From contig JACKIE010000003.1 in NCBI GenBank assembly GCA_020638635.1, forward strand, positions 186,001 to 250,000: a DNA stretch of 64,000 nt. Reading direction: 5' to 3'. This document shows positions 16,254 to 24,989 of the stretch, in pieces. Under the pieces are notes generated by a model that saw nothing but the letters and a program-made list of their open reading frames with translations, was not told the origin of the DNA and ran no database searches. A program made the position numbers and the translations under genes. This stretch comes from Planctomycetota bacterium (lineage in GTDB: Bacteria > Planctomycetota > UBA8742 > UBA2392). Positions within the stretch are counted from its first letter, which is position 1; every line of letters begins with the position of its first letter.

Positions 16254-17822
16254 CTACTCGCCGTCGCCGTCGGGCAGGTTGGCCGTGAAGTGGAACAGGT
16301 CCGGGCGGCGGTCGCGACGCTGCCTGACCGAGCCTGAGTTGATCGCTTCCTGCAGCGCCTCGAAGTCGAGGTCCGTGGTGATCACGGTTTCGATGTTCGG
16401 CATGGCCTCGGCCAATATGCCGTCGCGCGCGAACTCGAAGTCGCTGGGCGACAGCACGCAGCTCTGGGCGTACTGGATGTCCATGTTCTCGACGTCGGGC
16501 AGATTCCCCACCGTGCCGCTCATCACCACGTACACCTGGTTCTCGACGGCGCGCGCCTGGCAGCAGTAGCGCACGCGCAGGTAGGCCTGGCGGTCATCCG
16601 TGCAGAACGGCACGAAGATCACCTCGGCACCGTTGTCGGCCAGGTAGCGCGCGGCCTCGGGGAACTCGCTGTCGTAGCAGACCAGGATGCCCACCCGCGT
16701 CTTGGGTGTGTCGAACACGCGCAAGGTGTTGCCACCTTCGATGCCCCAGGCGCGGCGCTCGTTGGGCGTAACGTGAATCTTGGGCTGGCGGTGCAGACTG
16801 CCGTCGGGCAGGTACAGGGTCGCGATGTTCTCAATTTTGTTGCCGCGCTTGATCGGGTGCGTACCGCCGATGATCGATATCTGGAATTCGCGCGCGAGAC
16901 CAATGAACAACTCGTCCACCTGCTTTGTCAGAGTGGTGAGCTTGCGGATCGCCTCAAGCGGCGTCTTGGTCTTGAGGTACGACATCAGCTGCGCCGTCAG
17001 CAGTTCCGGGAACAGCACGAAGTCGCTGTCGTACTCGTGGGCTACGTCCACGAAGTACCTGATCTGCTGCGCGAAACCGGCGAAGCTGGTCACCTTGCGC
17101 ATCTGGTACTGCACGGTGCTGACCCGGATGCTGCGCGGCTTGCGCAGACGCGGGCGGTACTTCGGGTTCAGCCACTCAAGGAAAGTCGCATGGTTGTGGC
17201 TCAGCGGATCAGCCAGGTAATTCGCCATCACCTTTTTGAGCGTAAAGCCCTGCTTGAGCTGGAAAGTGAGCACCGGGTCGCGGTACTCGCCGGCTTCCAC
17301 CTTGCGGGCGTACTCCTCGGCGCTCATGCGCTTGGCATATTCGTGATAGTGGAACAGCCGCCCGCCCAGCACGATGCGCTTCAGGTTCAGGCTCTGGCAC
17401 AGCTCGCGCCGGAACTGGTACAGGCGCTGGGCCAAGCCGCGGCCGCGGTAGTCGGGGTGCACGTTGACGTCGGCGCCATACAGCGTGTCGCCGTAGGGGT
17501 CATGGTTGTAGAACATGGCGCCGTCGGTGATGCCGGCCCAGGTGTGGTCGCGGTATGGGTCGCGCCCGAAGCTGACGATGAGGGAACTACAGGAGGCCGC
17601 GATCTTGCCGTCGACTTCCACGATTCCCTGGCCTTCGGGGAAAGTGCGCAGGTGGGATTCCAGGTTGCGGCGGTTCCAGACCACGCCGTCTTCGGCTAAA
17701 GTTGGGTAGGCGGCCTTGTTGAGTTCAACCAGGGAGTCAATGTCTGCGAACGTGGCTTGCCGCACGACGATCTTCTCGCGTTTGTTTTTCTTCGAAGCGT
17801 CAGCGTGCTTGGCCTTGGCCAC
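16254..17822 (-). CDS. Bifunctional GNAT acetyltransferase / carbon-nitrogen hydrolase
   Basis: 522 residues from GTG 17822, with GAGGAG five bases upstream; the longer frame adds a poor N-terminus. A GNAT domain (about 17-220) shows the acetyl-CoA loop in VHPDYRGRGLAQRL. A nitrilase-type domain follows (about 230-500) with its catalytic triad visible: Glu in FPELLT, Lys in QPKIHVTPNE and Cys in ILVCYDSEFPE. This two-domain architecture is known and widespread, but the substrate is not; an amidase whose amine product is acetylated is one idea. Transcribed alone; convergent with the preceding plus-strand gene. Confidence 0.9.
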   Translation of the reverse strand: MAKAKHADASKKNKREKIVVRQATFADIDSLVELNKAAYPTLAEDGVVWNRRNLESHLRTFPEGQGIVEVDGKIAASCSSLIVSFGRDPYRDHTWAGITDGAMFYNHDPYGDTLYGADVNVHPDYRGRGLAQRLYQFRRELCQSLNLKRIVLGGRLFHYHEYAKRMSAEEYARKVEAGEYRDPVLTFQLKQGFTLKKVMANYLADPLSHNHATFLEWLNPKYRPRLRKPRSIRVSTVQYQMRKVTSFAGFAQQIRYFVDVAHEYDSDFVLFPELLTAQLMSYLKTKTPLEAIRKLTTLTKQVDELFIGLAREFQISIIGGTHPIKRGNKIENIATLYLPDGSLHRQPKIHVTPNERRAWGIEGGNTLRVFDTPKTRVGILVCYDSEFPEAARYLADNGAEVIFVPFCTDDRQAYLRVRYCCQARAVENQVYVVMSGTVGNLPDVENMDIQYAQSCVLSPSDFEFARDGILAEAMPNIETVITTDLDFEALQEAINSGSVRQRRDRRPDLFHFTANLPDGDGE

Positions 17823-18136
17823 GGATTCTCCTCGGTCTGGGCTGGACTCATATCTACGAACGGGACTCAAGGGCGCAACGCGGAAACGGGTACGAACTAT
17901 TCCGTAGCGCACGAAAACAACCCGGCCTGCAAAGGCCGGGGATCAGGTCCCGAAGCGAACGGCCATCGGATAGTCAGCATCAGGGCTAAACATGTCCGGC
18001 CACGACGTAAACAGATCGTCCCTTGCCTGACGGGGCATCTAGCTGCCGGAGTGTCCCCCACAGCGTATTTTTCGCAACTCAAAGCTGGCATTCGTTGGGG
18101 CGATAAGGAAGCTACTGATTCCCGGCGGAGAAGCCG
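17823..18136. other. Intergenic region with a hairpin
   Basis: 314 bases between divergent genes. It contains the hairpin listed at 17921-17940. Base composition becomes less GC-rich from here into the next gene. The ribosome site GGCGGAGA for the plus-strand gene ends the region. No further gene was recognised. Confidence 0.4.
17921..17940 (-). terminator. Hairpin with T-rich tail on the minus strand
   Basis: CCCGGCCT and AGGCCGGG pair across a GCAA loop. Read on the minus strand the stem is followed by TTGTTTTCG, as in an intrinsic terminator. No minus-strand gene lies immediately upstream of it, so it may insulate or be a remnant. Confidence 0.5.
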
Positions 18137-19018
18137 ATGAAAGCGCAGTTCGCAATACTTGCGGCTTTGGGTGGCCTCGTCGGTTGTGCCAGTGAGCCCG
18201 AGCCACGACCTGAACGAGTCAGCTATGACAGTGGTTCACGATTCGTGCAGGCCACACCGGAGCGGCCAGCCGAGCAATCCAACACGCCTCTTCCGGGCGC
18301 TGAGTTCCAGCCTGTTCTCAACGAGCCGATCACGGTTGACTTCGTTGACAAGTTTCCGCTTCGCGGTTTCAACCCTGTGCCTGGCTTGGAACCAATGCCC
18401 TTTGGCGGCAGCATGTTCGGCCCGTGGGATGTAGGTGGAGCCGGACCTGACGACCCGGCTTCAAGTAGGCGCGAGCGGTTCTTGCGTAGCACGGACCTGC
18501 ACACTGCCCTGCACTACATCGCGCTGCGAACCGGTCTGCAGGTCATTGTCGACGGCAAAATCGACGCAGAGTTGAGGGCCGCATTCCGGGTGCCCTCTAA
18601 CCGGGCCGAGGCAATTGAACTCATCCAATCAATCTGCAAAGCCAACAAGCTTGATTACATTCAGGACGGCGACGTCATCATTTTGAAGGCTCGGCCTGAA
18701 GAGCCAAGCCTCGCGAACGTAATCACTGGCGACTGGGCTGGCGTGTACCATGTGAAGTTCGAAGAGCAGGACCTAGTTACTGCCATCATGGAGGTCGCGG
18801 TCGTCACGAAGTCGCAAGTGTTGGTGCCGACTTCAGGAACTGACAAGACGCAAGAGTCCCAAGGCGGAGGTATCAAGCAGGTTCGCGTCACACTTGAACT
18901 CAAGAACGCCACTGCGGAGGAAGTGCTGCGCAAACTGGCTGAACTCGGAGATATGGACTTAGCGGTCGAGAAGGACGAGGGCGGCCAGCCGTTCTACCGC
19001 TTCAGCTTCAAGGAATAG
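18137..19018 (+). CDS. Lipoprotein with secretin/TonB N-terminal (STN)-like domains
   Basis: 293 residues. Lipobox VGCA at about residue 17, then a linker, then a domain at about 120-195 (DLHTALHYIALRTGLQVIVDG, RAAFRVPSNRAEAIELIQSI, LDYIQDGDVIILK) with the short beta-alpha-beta pattern of STN domains. A second similar module follows (about 205-293: DLVTAIMEVAVVTKSQVLV, VRVTLELKNATAEEVLRKLAE). No secretin barrel is present. GC content and codon bias are lower than in neighbouring genes, which may indicate transfer. Possibly an outer-membrane complex pilotin or accessory; speculative. Confidence 0.7.
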   Translation: MKAQFAILAALGGLVGCASEPEPRPERVSYDSGSRFVQATPERPAEQSNTPLPGAEFQPVLNEPITVDFVDKFPLRGFNPVPGLEPMPFGGSMFGPWDVGGAGPDDPASSRRERFLRSTDLHTALHYIALRTGLQVIVDGKIDAELRAAFRVPSNRAEAIELIQSICKANKLDYIQDGDVIILKARPEEPSLANVITGDWAGVYHVKFEEQDLVTAIMEVAVVTKSQVLVPTSGTDKTQESQGGGIKQVRVTLELKNATAEEVLRKLAELGDMDLAVEKDEGGQPFYRFSFKE

Positions 19019-19166
19019 TCTTCCCTCCGGTCTGCACACGCTGGGTCAGCTTCTTCGCGGCCGTTTGCGGTGCTTCGCGGTTTGTTGTTCAGCCCGGTAA
19101 ACAGGTTTTGGGTTTTTGCGGGACCGTTTTTCGCGTTGCTGAATGCCCAGTCCTCGTTGTCCCGCT

Positions 19167-20405
19167 TCACGCCTGATCCCCGGGCATGGCTGCCCGGGTT
19201 TTCAGTTCCAACCAGATGTCTTCCACTCTTTGGAACACTGCGTTCCAGGTGAACGGCTTCAGTTCAAGGTCGTCGGGGAGGGGGCCCTTGTGCAGGGCGC
19301 GATGCAGCGCGGCCTCGAGCTCGTCGGTGAACTTTGGCAGGTCGGCCTGCACCGGCGTGTCGGGGCCTTCCAGCCTGGGCAGCTTCACCAGCTCGATCGC
19401 CTCGCCCAGTTGCGGCGCGAGGTCATGCACCACGCCCGGCGTGTCCGTGGCCACCAGACGGCAGCCGCAGGCCACGGCCTCCACCAGCACTAGCGGCAGT
19501 CCTTCGTAGAAGCTTGGCAGCACGAACACACTCACGTCGCGCATCAGTTCAGCCAGTTGTTTCTGGTCAAGCTGGCCGTGCAGCTTCACGCAGCTCATGC
19601 CCTCCATGCGGGCGCGCAGCAGCTCGGCCTCCTGGCCGCTGCCGGTGCCGGCCACGTGCAGCGTTACATGGGGCAGCAGCAATCTGAGGCGCTCGACGGC
19701 GTCCAGCAGCCAGGGCAGGCCCTTGGCATGGCTGTATTTGCCCGCGTACAGGATAGTCGGACCGCTGTGGTGGTTGCGTCCCCCACTGTGGAAGACCTCC
19801 TCACGATAGCCGGCGCCGATCACGTGCAAGCGCTGCTGCTCCAGCTCGAGCCGTGTGCCGTAGGCTTCCGCGTGTTCGCTGTGCAGCACGGCGAAGCGCT
19901 CGTTGCGGCGCACGCCCAGTCGCACTTCCTCGGCCAGGTGCCTACAGAGCTCAAGCTGGCGCAGATCCGTGCCGTGCCCGTGGACCAGCACGGGCACGGA
20001 GGGCGCGAGGTCCTTGAGCATCGAAGCCAGCAGCCAGGCGTGGTGGGCGTGGATCACATCCGGCTGGAACTCGCCAAGCACGTGATCCAGGTGTTCGCGC
20101 CAGGCGCCCAGGTAGCTCTCGATCTGCCGGGGCGTCAGCTTGCTGAACACGCTGCTTTCGTAGGGCATCACGTCGCTCATGCCCGGCACGGCAAAGTTCA
20201 GTTTCTCGTTGCCGAAGTGCAGCGGGTGCATGTGCTCAGGCGGCAGCTCCCCCACCGTCGGCTTCTCCCCGTGGGGCACGCCAACCACCACACGTTGCTC
20301 CCAGCCTGCGCTGGCTGCGTGTCGCACGATGGCGTCCAGTGTAACCCCGCTGCCGGTAAGCAGCGGCCGCTGGGAAAGGATGTGCAGCACGCGACCCTTG
20401 GCCAT
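19167..20405 (-). CDS. GT4-family glycosyltransferase
   Basis: 412 residues. N-terminal GT-B domain beginning GRVLHILSQRPLLTGSGVTLDAIV (the acceptor-side Gly-rich turn), then HAHHAWLLASML, and a C-terminal domain with ILYAGKYSHAKGLPWLLDA and the nucleotide-sugar motif FVLPSFYEGLPLVLVEAVACGCRLVATDTPG, containing the conserved E-x7-E. Retaining glycosyltransferase acting on a nucleotide sugar in the cytoplasm; the acceptor is unknown. A single gene with no glycan cluster around it. Confidence 0.9.
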   Translation of the reverse strand: MAKGRVLHILSQRPLLTGSGVTLDAIVRHAASAGWEQRVVVGVPHGEKPTVGELPPEHMHPLHFGNEKLNFAVPGMSDVMPYESSVFSKLTPRQIESYLGAWREHLDHVLGEFQPDVIHAHHAWLLASMLKDLAPSVPVLVHGHGTDLRQLELCRHLAEEVRLGVRRNERFAVLHSEHAEAYGTRLELEQQRLHVIGAGYREEVFHSGGRNHHSGPTILYAGKYSHAKGLPWLLDAVERLRLLLPHVTLHVAGTGSGQEAELLRARMEGMSCVKLHGQLDQKQLAELMRDVSVFVLPSFYEGLPLVLVEAVACGCRLVATDTPGVVHDLAPQLGEAIELVKLPRLEGPDTPVQADLPKFTDELEAALHRALHKGPLPDDLELKPFTWNAVFQRVEDIWLELKTRAAMPGDQA

Positions 20406-20654
20406 GGAAAGAGATTAGTGCGCTGCGGGTAATCGCGTAAGAAGTGAGCGACGCTTTCCGAATCATGTGTGCAAGGCGTGCGGCATGAGGCGGGAGTAGC
20501 TGCAACGCCCCAATCAGGCTCACGCCTGCCGCCTGCCTACTGCCTACTGCCGCCTGGACACCGCCAAACCCCAGTATTCCCATCCATTCGCGCCCGAACT
20601 AACGTAAAAGGCTTGGGTCAAAGGGCCGGTGCGGCCCCGTACAGGAGAACTTGC

Positions 20655-21728
20655 ATGTTGAAGAAGATGGTGCTTGGCGCGCTGCTGGCTGCTTGCGTTG
20701 CGCCGGCGTTCGCGCAGGGTTTGAAGGTCGGTGACGAAGTACGTGATTTCACGCCGCGCAACTGGATCAACCCGCCCGCCTTCGAAAGCTTCAAAGAGCT
20801 GCAGGGCGACGTGGTGGTGATCAAGGCCTGGGGCAAGAACTGAGGGCCCTGCATGCGGCAGTTGCCGCACATGAACGATCTGGCCGCCAAGCCCGGCGTG
20901 CACGTAGTCACGCTCTACGCACAGGTACACCAGCTTGAAGAAGTTGAAGAAATCGTAACCAAGAACGGCATCAAGTACCCCATCGCCATGGACAGCTTCT
21001 GGGAGGCCGGTTTCGAGGCCCCCGTGCTGCCCAACGTGTGGATCGTCGGCGTTGACGGCAAGGTCCTGTTCTCCGGCCGCAGCGACTACGACACGATCAT
21101 CGAGAGCGAGCTGGCCAAGGTGAAGTACCCGGGCCTGGGCAAGGCGGCCGTGCACAAGGAAGTGGAAGCCGCCGCCAAGGCGTTTGGCGAGGGCAAATAC
21201 GCCGAGGCCTACAAGCTTGCCGAGGCCGTCTACGACAACACCGAGGACGAAACCGCCGAGGCCGACGCCAACTACATCATGGAGCGCATCGACGATCGGC
21301 TGGGCACCCTGACCGTGCGCGCCGAAACAGCCGAAGTAATGAAGAACTATCGCCTGGCGATGAGCTGCTGGGAGATTCTCGCCACCAACTACAAGGGCCT
21401 GGACGACGCGGTGGAAGCCGCCGCGCGCCTGAAGAAACTCGCCGATGACAAGACGGTCCAGAACGAAGTCGCGGCCAAGCGCGAATTGCTGAAGCTGATG
21501 ATGTCGCTGGACGTATACTTCCAGGACGTGGACGAAACCGACGCCGAGAAGGTCATCGAGTTCCGCAAGAAGTGCCTGGGCGAGTACCGCACCTTCGCCG
21601 AGAAGTACAAAGGCACCGGCGCCGCCGACAACGCCAACGACCTGGTGAAAGTGTTCGAAGGCTTGCTGCCCGAAGAAACCAAGCCGGAAGAAAAACCGGT
21701 CGGAAAACCACCTGAGGAAGGCAAGTAA
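20655..21728 (+). CDS. Probable selenoprotein: secreted TlpA-like thioredoxin-fold protein with UGPC active site
   Basis: One reading frame from ATG 20655 (GGAG seven bases upstream) to TAA 21726, interrupted by a single in-frame TGA at 20841-20843, codon 63. The signal peptide ends PAFAQ (about 21). The text around the TGA is VVVIKAWGKN-TGA-GPCMRQLPHM, so the TGA replaces exactly the first Cys of the thioredoxin CGPC motif. The fold continues after it with KYPIAMDS and a cis-Pro-like LPNVWIVGVDGKVLFSG. A helical extension of about 170 residues ends in Lys/Glu/Pro. A SECIS-like hairpin follows the TGA. Readthrough as selenocysteine would give 357 residues and a periplasmic thiol-selenol oxidoreductase. 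A nonsense mutation or one-base error (TGC to TGA) is the alternative. A strong terminator follows. Confidence 0.85.
20844..20885 (+). promoter_or_regulatory. Candidate bacterial SECIS element
   Basis: Immediately after the TGA, TGCGGC (20854-20859) pairs with GCCGCA (20864-20869) across the loop AGTT; GGCC at 20845-20848 and 20882-20885 could close a lower stem. The apical loop begins 16 bases after the TGA and has G in its second position. This agrees with the bacterial SECIS rule as I recall it: loop 16-37 bases downstream of UGA, with a G among the first loop bases. Confidence 0.65.
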
Positions 21729-21735
21729 CATCAAA

Positions 21736-21759
21736 CCCCCGGCCCCGGCCGGGGGTTTT
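21736..21759 (+). terminator. Intrinsic terminator after the selenoprotein gene
   Basis: CCCCCGGCC pairs with GGCCGGGGG across a 2-base loop and is followed by TTTTC. It lies seven bases after the TAA at 21726-21728, which supports the full-length frame rather than a gene ending at the internal TGA. Confidence 0.8.
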
Positions 21760-21881
21760 CGTTGTGCGAGCAGGGCGCAATTAAATTCGCCGGGGTTGGA
21801 ACCATTTGGCTGGTTGGTGGGTCACTAAACAAAACCCGGGTGGCCGTGCGGACGCCCCTTTAACCGACACAGGAGACGCGA

Positions 21882-23294
21882 ATGTTCTGGACGCGGATAG
21901 CGGCGGTGGCCTTTGCCACGCTGATCATCGGCTCAATGTCGCTGGCGCAGGACGCCAAGCCTGAGCCCGCCCCCGACAAGACCACAGAAGGTGACGCCAA
22001 GCCCTCAATTGATCCCAACAAGGCGCCTGAGGGTAAGTTCAAGATCGTCACGGTCAGCGAAATCAAGCTGAAGGACGAGGCCCGCAGCAAGGAACTGAGC
22101 CTGGCCGCCATCTTCCCGGAAGAGGCCGGCAAGTATCCGGTGATCCTGTTCAGCCACAGCGCGGGCAGCAGCAACGACCGCTCGCTCACCCTGCCGCAGT
22201 ACTGGGCCGCCCACGGCTTCGTGGTGCTAGTGCCCAACCACGCGGACGCCCGCCAGCGCCGCGGCGGCATGAACGCCGACCAGATGTTCGAGCAGTACGA
22301 CAAGGACAAGGACGGCAAGCTCAGCAAGGAAGAACTGCCGGAGCAGATACAGGCCTTCTTCGAAACCCTCGACTCCGACGGCGACGGCTTCCTCACCAAG
22401 GAAGAGATGTCCAGCTTCGGCGGGCGCGGCCGCGGCGGCCGTGGCCAGCAGCCGGAACAGCCCGAAAAGCCGAAGGAAGAGCCCAACAAGCCCGGTGAAG
22501 ATGACTTCGACATGCTGGGTGACTCGCTCGACAGCTTCATCGAAGACCCCGCCGAGCCGGCGCAGCCCCAGCCCGGCCGTGGCCAGGGTCGCGGCCAGGG
22601 CCGTGGACGCGGCTTCGCGCCCGCGCCGCTGGACGCCAAGATCGGCATCGACCGCGTGGCGGACCTCAAGCTGATCCTCGACAACGCCAAGGCGCTGATT
22701 GAGGCCGAGCCGCGCCTGAAGGACAAACTCGACCTCGAGAAGGTCGGCGTTGCCGGCCACAACGCGGGCGCCTACACGGCCGAGCTGATCGGCGGCGCGA
22801 GCGTGAACGTGGAAGAAACCGTGAAGGCCGAGGACGGCACTGAAAGCAAAGAGTTGAAGTCGCAGAACCTGCTGGACAAGCGGGTGAAGTCGATCCTGGC
22901 GCTCAGCCCGGCCGGCGCGGACCAGGGCGGACTGACCAAGGAGAGCTTCAAGACCCTGGCGTTGCCCATGATGACCATGACCGGCAGCGACGACACCACC
23001 GGCGAGGGCCAGGATGCCAAGTGGAAGAAACAGCCTTTCGAACTCGCGCAGGGGGGCGGCAAATACCACGTGTACATCGAAGGCGCCAGCAACTGGACCT
23101 TCGGCGGCGCCCAGCCGCGCATGGGCCGCGGCGGCCAGCAGCAGCCCGCCAACCCCAGCGCGGAATGGGTGAAGACCAGCAGCCTGATGTTCTGGAACGC
23201 CACACTGAAGGGCGACGAGGAAGCCAAGAAGTGGCTGCAGGGCGACAGCCTGAAGGAAGCCACCGAAGGCAAGGCGATCATCGAACGCCGCTAA
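21882..23294 (+). CDS. Secreted alpha/beta-hydrolase-like protein with EF-hand insertion and missing nucleophile
   Basis: 470 residues with a signal peptide ending SLAQ (about 23). An alpha/beta-hydrolase start (YPVILFSHSAGSSNDRS, then HGFVVLVPNHADA) is interrupted at about 130-245 by two canonical EF-hand loops (DKDKDGKLSKEE at 140-151, DSDGDGFLTKEE at 164-175) and a Gly/Arg/Gln-rich linker. The hydrolase resumes with VGVAGHNAGAYTA. Here the nucleophile elbow, GxSxG in active relatives, reads G-H-N-A-G with Asn294 in place of Ser. It may be a calcium-binding pseudo-enzyme or use an unusual nucleophile. Transcribed alone. Confidence 0.8.
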   Translation: MFWTRIAAVAFATLIIGSMSLAQDAKPEPAPDKTTEGDAKPSIDPNKAPEGKFKIVTVSEIKLKDEARSKELSLAAIFPEEAGKYPVILFSHSAGSSNDRSLTLPQYWAAHGFVVLVPNHADARQRRGGMNADQMFEQYDKDKDGKLSKEELPEQIQAFFETLDSDGDGFLTKEEMSSFGGRGRGGRGQQPEQPEKPKEEPNKPGEDDFDMLGDSLDSFIEDPAEPAQPQPGRGQGRGQGRGRGFAPAPLDAKIGIDRVADLKLILDNAKALIEAEPRLKDKLDLEKVGVAGHNAGAYTAELIGGASVNVEETVKAEDGTESKELKSQNLLDKRVKSILALSPAGADQGGLTKESFKTLALPMMTMTGSDDTTGEGQDAKWKKQPFELAQGGGKYHVYIEGASNWTFGGAQPRMGRGGQQQPANPSAEWVKTSSLMFWNATLKGDEEAKKWLQGDSLKEATEGKAIIERR

Positions 23295-23333
23295 CCACGG
23301 AGCGCGGACGTCCCGTCCGCACGGGAACCAAAA

Positions 23334-23359
23334 GGGACAGGCACCCAGGTGCCTGTCCC
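23334..23359. repeat. Perfect palindromic repeat, family B
   Basis: GGGACAGGCACC and its exact reverse complement are separated by CA, a 12-bp stem. The same core forms the arms of the element at 2518-2594. A smaller hairpin (GCGGACG, 3-base loop, CGTCCGC) at 23304-23320 precedes it and may terminate the hydrolase gene. Confidence 0.8.
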
Positions 23360-23390
23360 TGTTTCATTTGGGCAACTGCAACTGCGTGTG

Positions 23391-23470
23391 GTCCACGAAG
23401 AACACGAAGTTCACCAAGGACGGTAGCGCTCTTCGCAGTGCTTCGTGGACTTGGTGCCCTTCGTGGACAA
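23391..23470. repeat. Inverted CACGAAG-type repeat, family D variant
   Basis: Left part CCACGAAGAACACGAAGTTC faces CTTCGTGGAC...CCTTCGTGGAC at the right. Elements with the same style of CACGRA units are at 27358-27466 and 32734-32796. It lies in the gap between two convergent genes. Confidence 0.55.
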
Positions 23471-23476
23471 CCGCAG

Positions 23477-24970
23477 TCAAGCCAGGTCGTCGTACATGGC
23501 GCCCAGCATGTCGCAGTACAGCACGCCTCGGTCGAGGTCTTCCTTGGCCAGCAGGCTGCTCTGGTGCAGGCCCTCCAGCACGAACTCCATGCCCACCGCA
23601 AGCTCGCCGCCCTTCAGGCCTTTCAGGTACTCGAGCGTCAGCTTCTCGAGCTCCGGCACGCTCTTCACCTGCTTGGCAAATTCGTCGTCGCTGGTGTCGT
23701 CCGTCAGCTCCAGCCGCTTGCCCTTTGCGAAGTAATCGATCACCGGCTTGTACGGGCCCTCTTCTCGCTGGGGCACCGCCTCGCGCTTGTTGCGCCCGGC
23801 GCGCGCGCGGGTGGCGTACACGCCGGGGAAGTACTTCTCGAAGGTGGTGCGCACGGCCGCGCCGATGATGGTGGTCGCGACCTTGTGGGCACCTTCCTGC
23901 TCACCTTCGTACACAAGTTCCAGCTTGCCGGACATGGCGGGAATTCCGGCCGCGAGGTCGATCACGCGCAGCCAGGTTTCTTTCTGTCTGGTGCGCAGGC
24001 AGCGCTGCTCGGCGTTGCTGAGCACGCTTTCGAGAATCGCGATGGTCATGCGCGCGCTGACTCCGCTGGCCTGGTCCACGAACTCGGATTTGCGCGCCTC
24101 GAATGCAATCTGCTCGATTGCGTCGCGGATGAAAGCGGGCACATGGATTTCCGCCAGCTTGGGGCGATCGGTCCAGGCTTCCTGGTCTGTGATCGCCTTG
24201 CTGTCATCCAGCGTGAGCGGGTAGTGCGTAAGGATCTGCGACTCGATGCGGTCCTTCAGCGGCGTGATGATGCTGCCGCGGTTGGTGTAGTCTTCGGGGT
24301 TGGCGCTGAAGCACAGCATCAGGTCCAGCGGGATGCGCACCGGGAAGCCGCGAATCTGGATGTCCTTCTCCTCAAGGATGTTCAGCAGGCCCACCTGGAT
24401 GCGGGGCTGCAGGTCGGGCAGCTCGTTGATGGCGAAGATGCCGCGGTTGGTGCGCGGGATGATGCCGAAGTGAATCACCTCCTCGTCGGCGAAGGTGAGT
24501 TTCTGCGTTGCAGCTTTGATCGGATCCACGTCGCCGATCAGGTCTGCGATGCTGACGTCCGGCGTGGCCAGCTTCTCGGCGTATCGGGCATCGCGGTGCA
24601 GCCACTCGATTTCCGTGTCGTCGCCGTGCAGCGCCACCAGCTCGCGGGCTCGTTTGCTGATCGGGCTGTACGGGTCATCGTTGATTTCGCTGCCGCGCAC
24701 CACGGGCATGTATTCATCGAGCAACTCGATCAGGCCGCGCAGGATGCGGGTCTTGGCTTGCCCGCGCAGGCCCAGCAGGATCAGGTTGTGGCGCGAAAGA
24801 ACGGCGTTGATCACCTGGGGCAGCACCGTGCGGTCGTAGCCCACGATGCCCTCGAACAGCCGCGCCCCGGACTGGATGCGCCGCACCAGGTTGTCGCGCA
24901 TTTCGTCTTTCACACTGCGCGACTTCCAGCCGGACTCTTTCAACGCGCCAATGGTGGTCGGTTTCGCCAT
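23477..24970 (-). CDS. MoxR / Mg-chelatase subunit I-like AAA+ ATPase
   Basis: 497 residues. An AAA+ core at about 40-330 carries a Walker A variant GLRGQAKTR, a Walker B-like GIFAINELPDL, then LLNILEEKDIQIRGFPVRIPLDLMLCFSANPEDYTNRG with sensor 1, and LKDRIESQI. This pattern matches the ChlI/BchI-like helix-2-insert clade. The C-terminal third is helical and not recognised. Partners are usually VWA-domain proteins; none is encoded next door. The Walker A Lys is kept, the second Gly is shifted as is common in this clade. Confidence 0.85.
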   Translation of the reverse strand: MAKPTTIGALKESGWKSRSVKDEMRDNLVRRIQSGARLFEGIVGYDRTVLPQVINAVLSRHNLILLGLRGQAKTRILRGLIELLDEYMPVVRGSEINDDPYSPISKRARELVALHGDDTEIEWLHRDARYAEKLATPDVSIADLIGDVDPIKAATQKLTFADEEVIHFGIIPRTNRGIFAINELPDLQPRIQVGLLNILEEKDIQIRGFPVRIPLDLMLCFSANPEDYTNRGSIITPLKDRIESQILTHYPLTLDDSKAITDQEAWTDRPKLAEIHVPAFIRDAIEQIAFEARKSEFVDQASGVSARMTIAILESVLSNAEQRCLRTRQKETWLRVIDLAAGIPAMSGKLELVYEGEQEGAHKVATTIIGAAVRTTFEKYFPGVYATRARAGRNKREAVPQREEGPYKPVIDYFAKGKRLELTDDTSDDEFAKQVKSVPELEKLTLEYLKGLKGGELAVGMEFVLEGLHQSSLLAKEDLDRGVLYCDMLGAMYDDLA

Positions 24971-24989
24971 GGGCAGGATGCTAGCAAGA

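Noticed and set aside
20655..20843. Separate short gene ending at the TGA, with a second gene starting at ATG 20853
   Set aside because: Both parts are one thioredoxin fold in one phase, the break falls exactly at the catalytic position and the second part has no ribosome site or signal peptide of its own.
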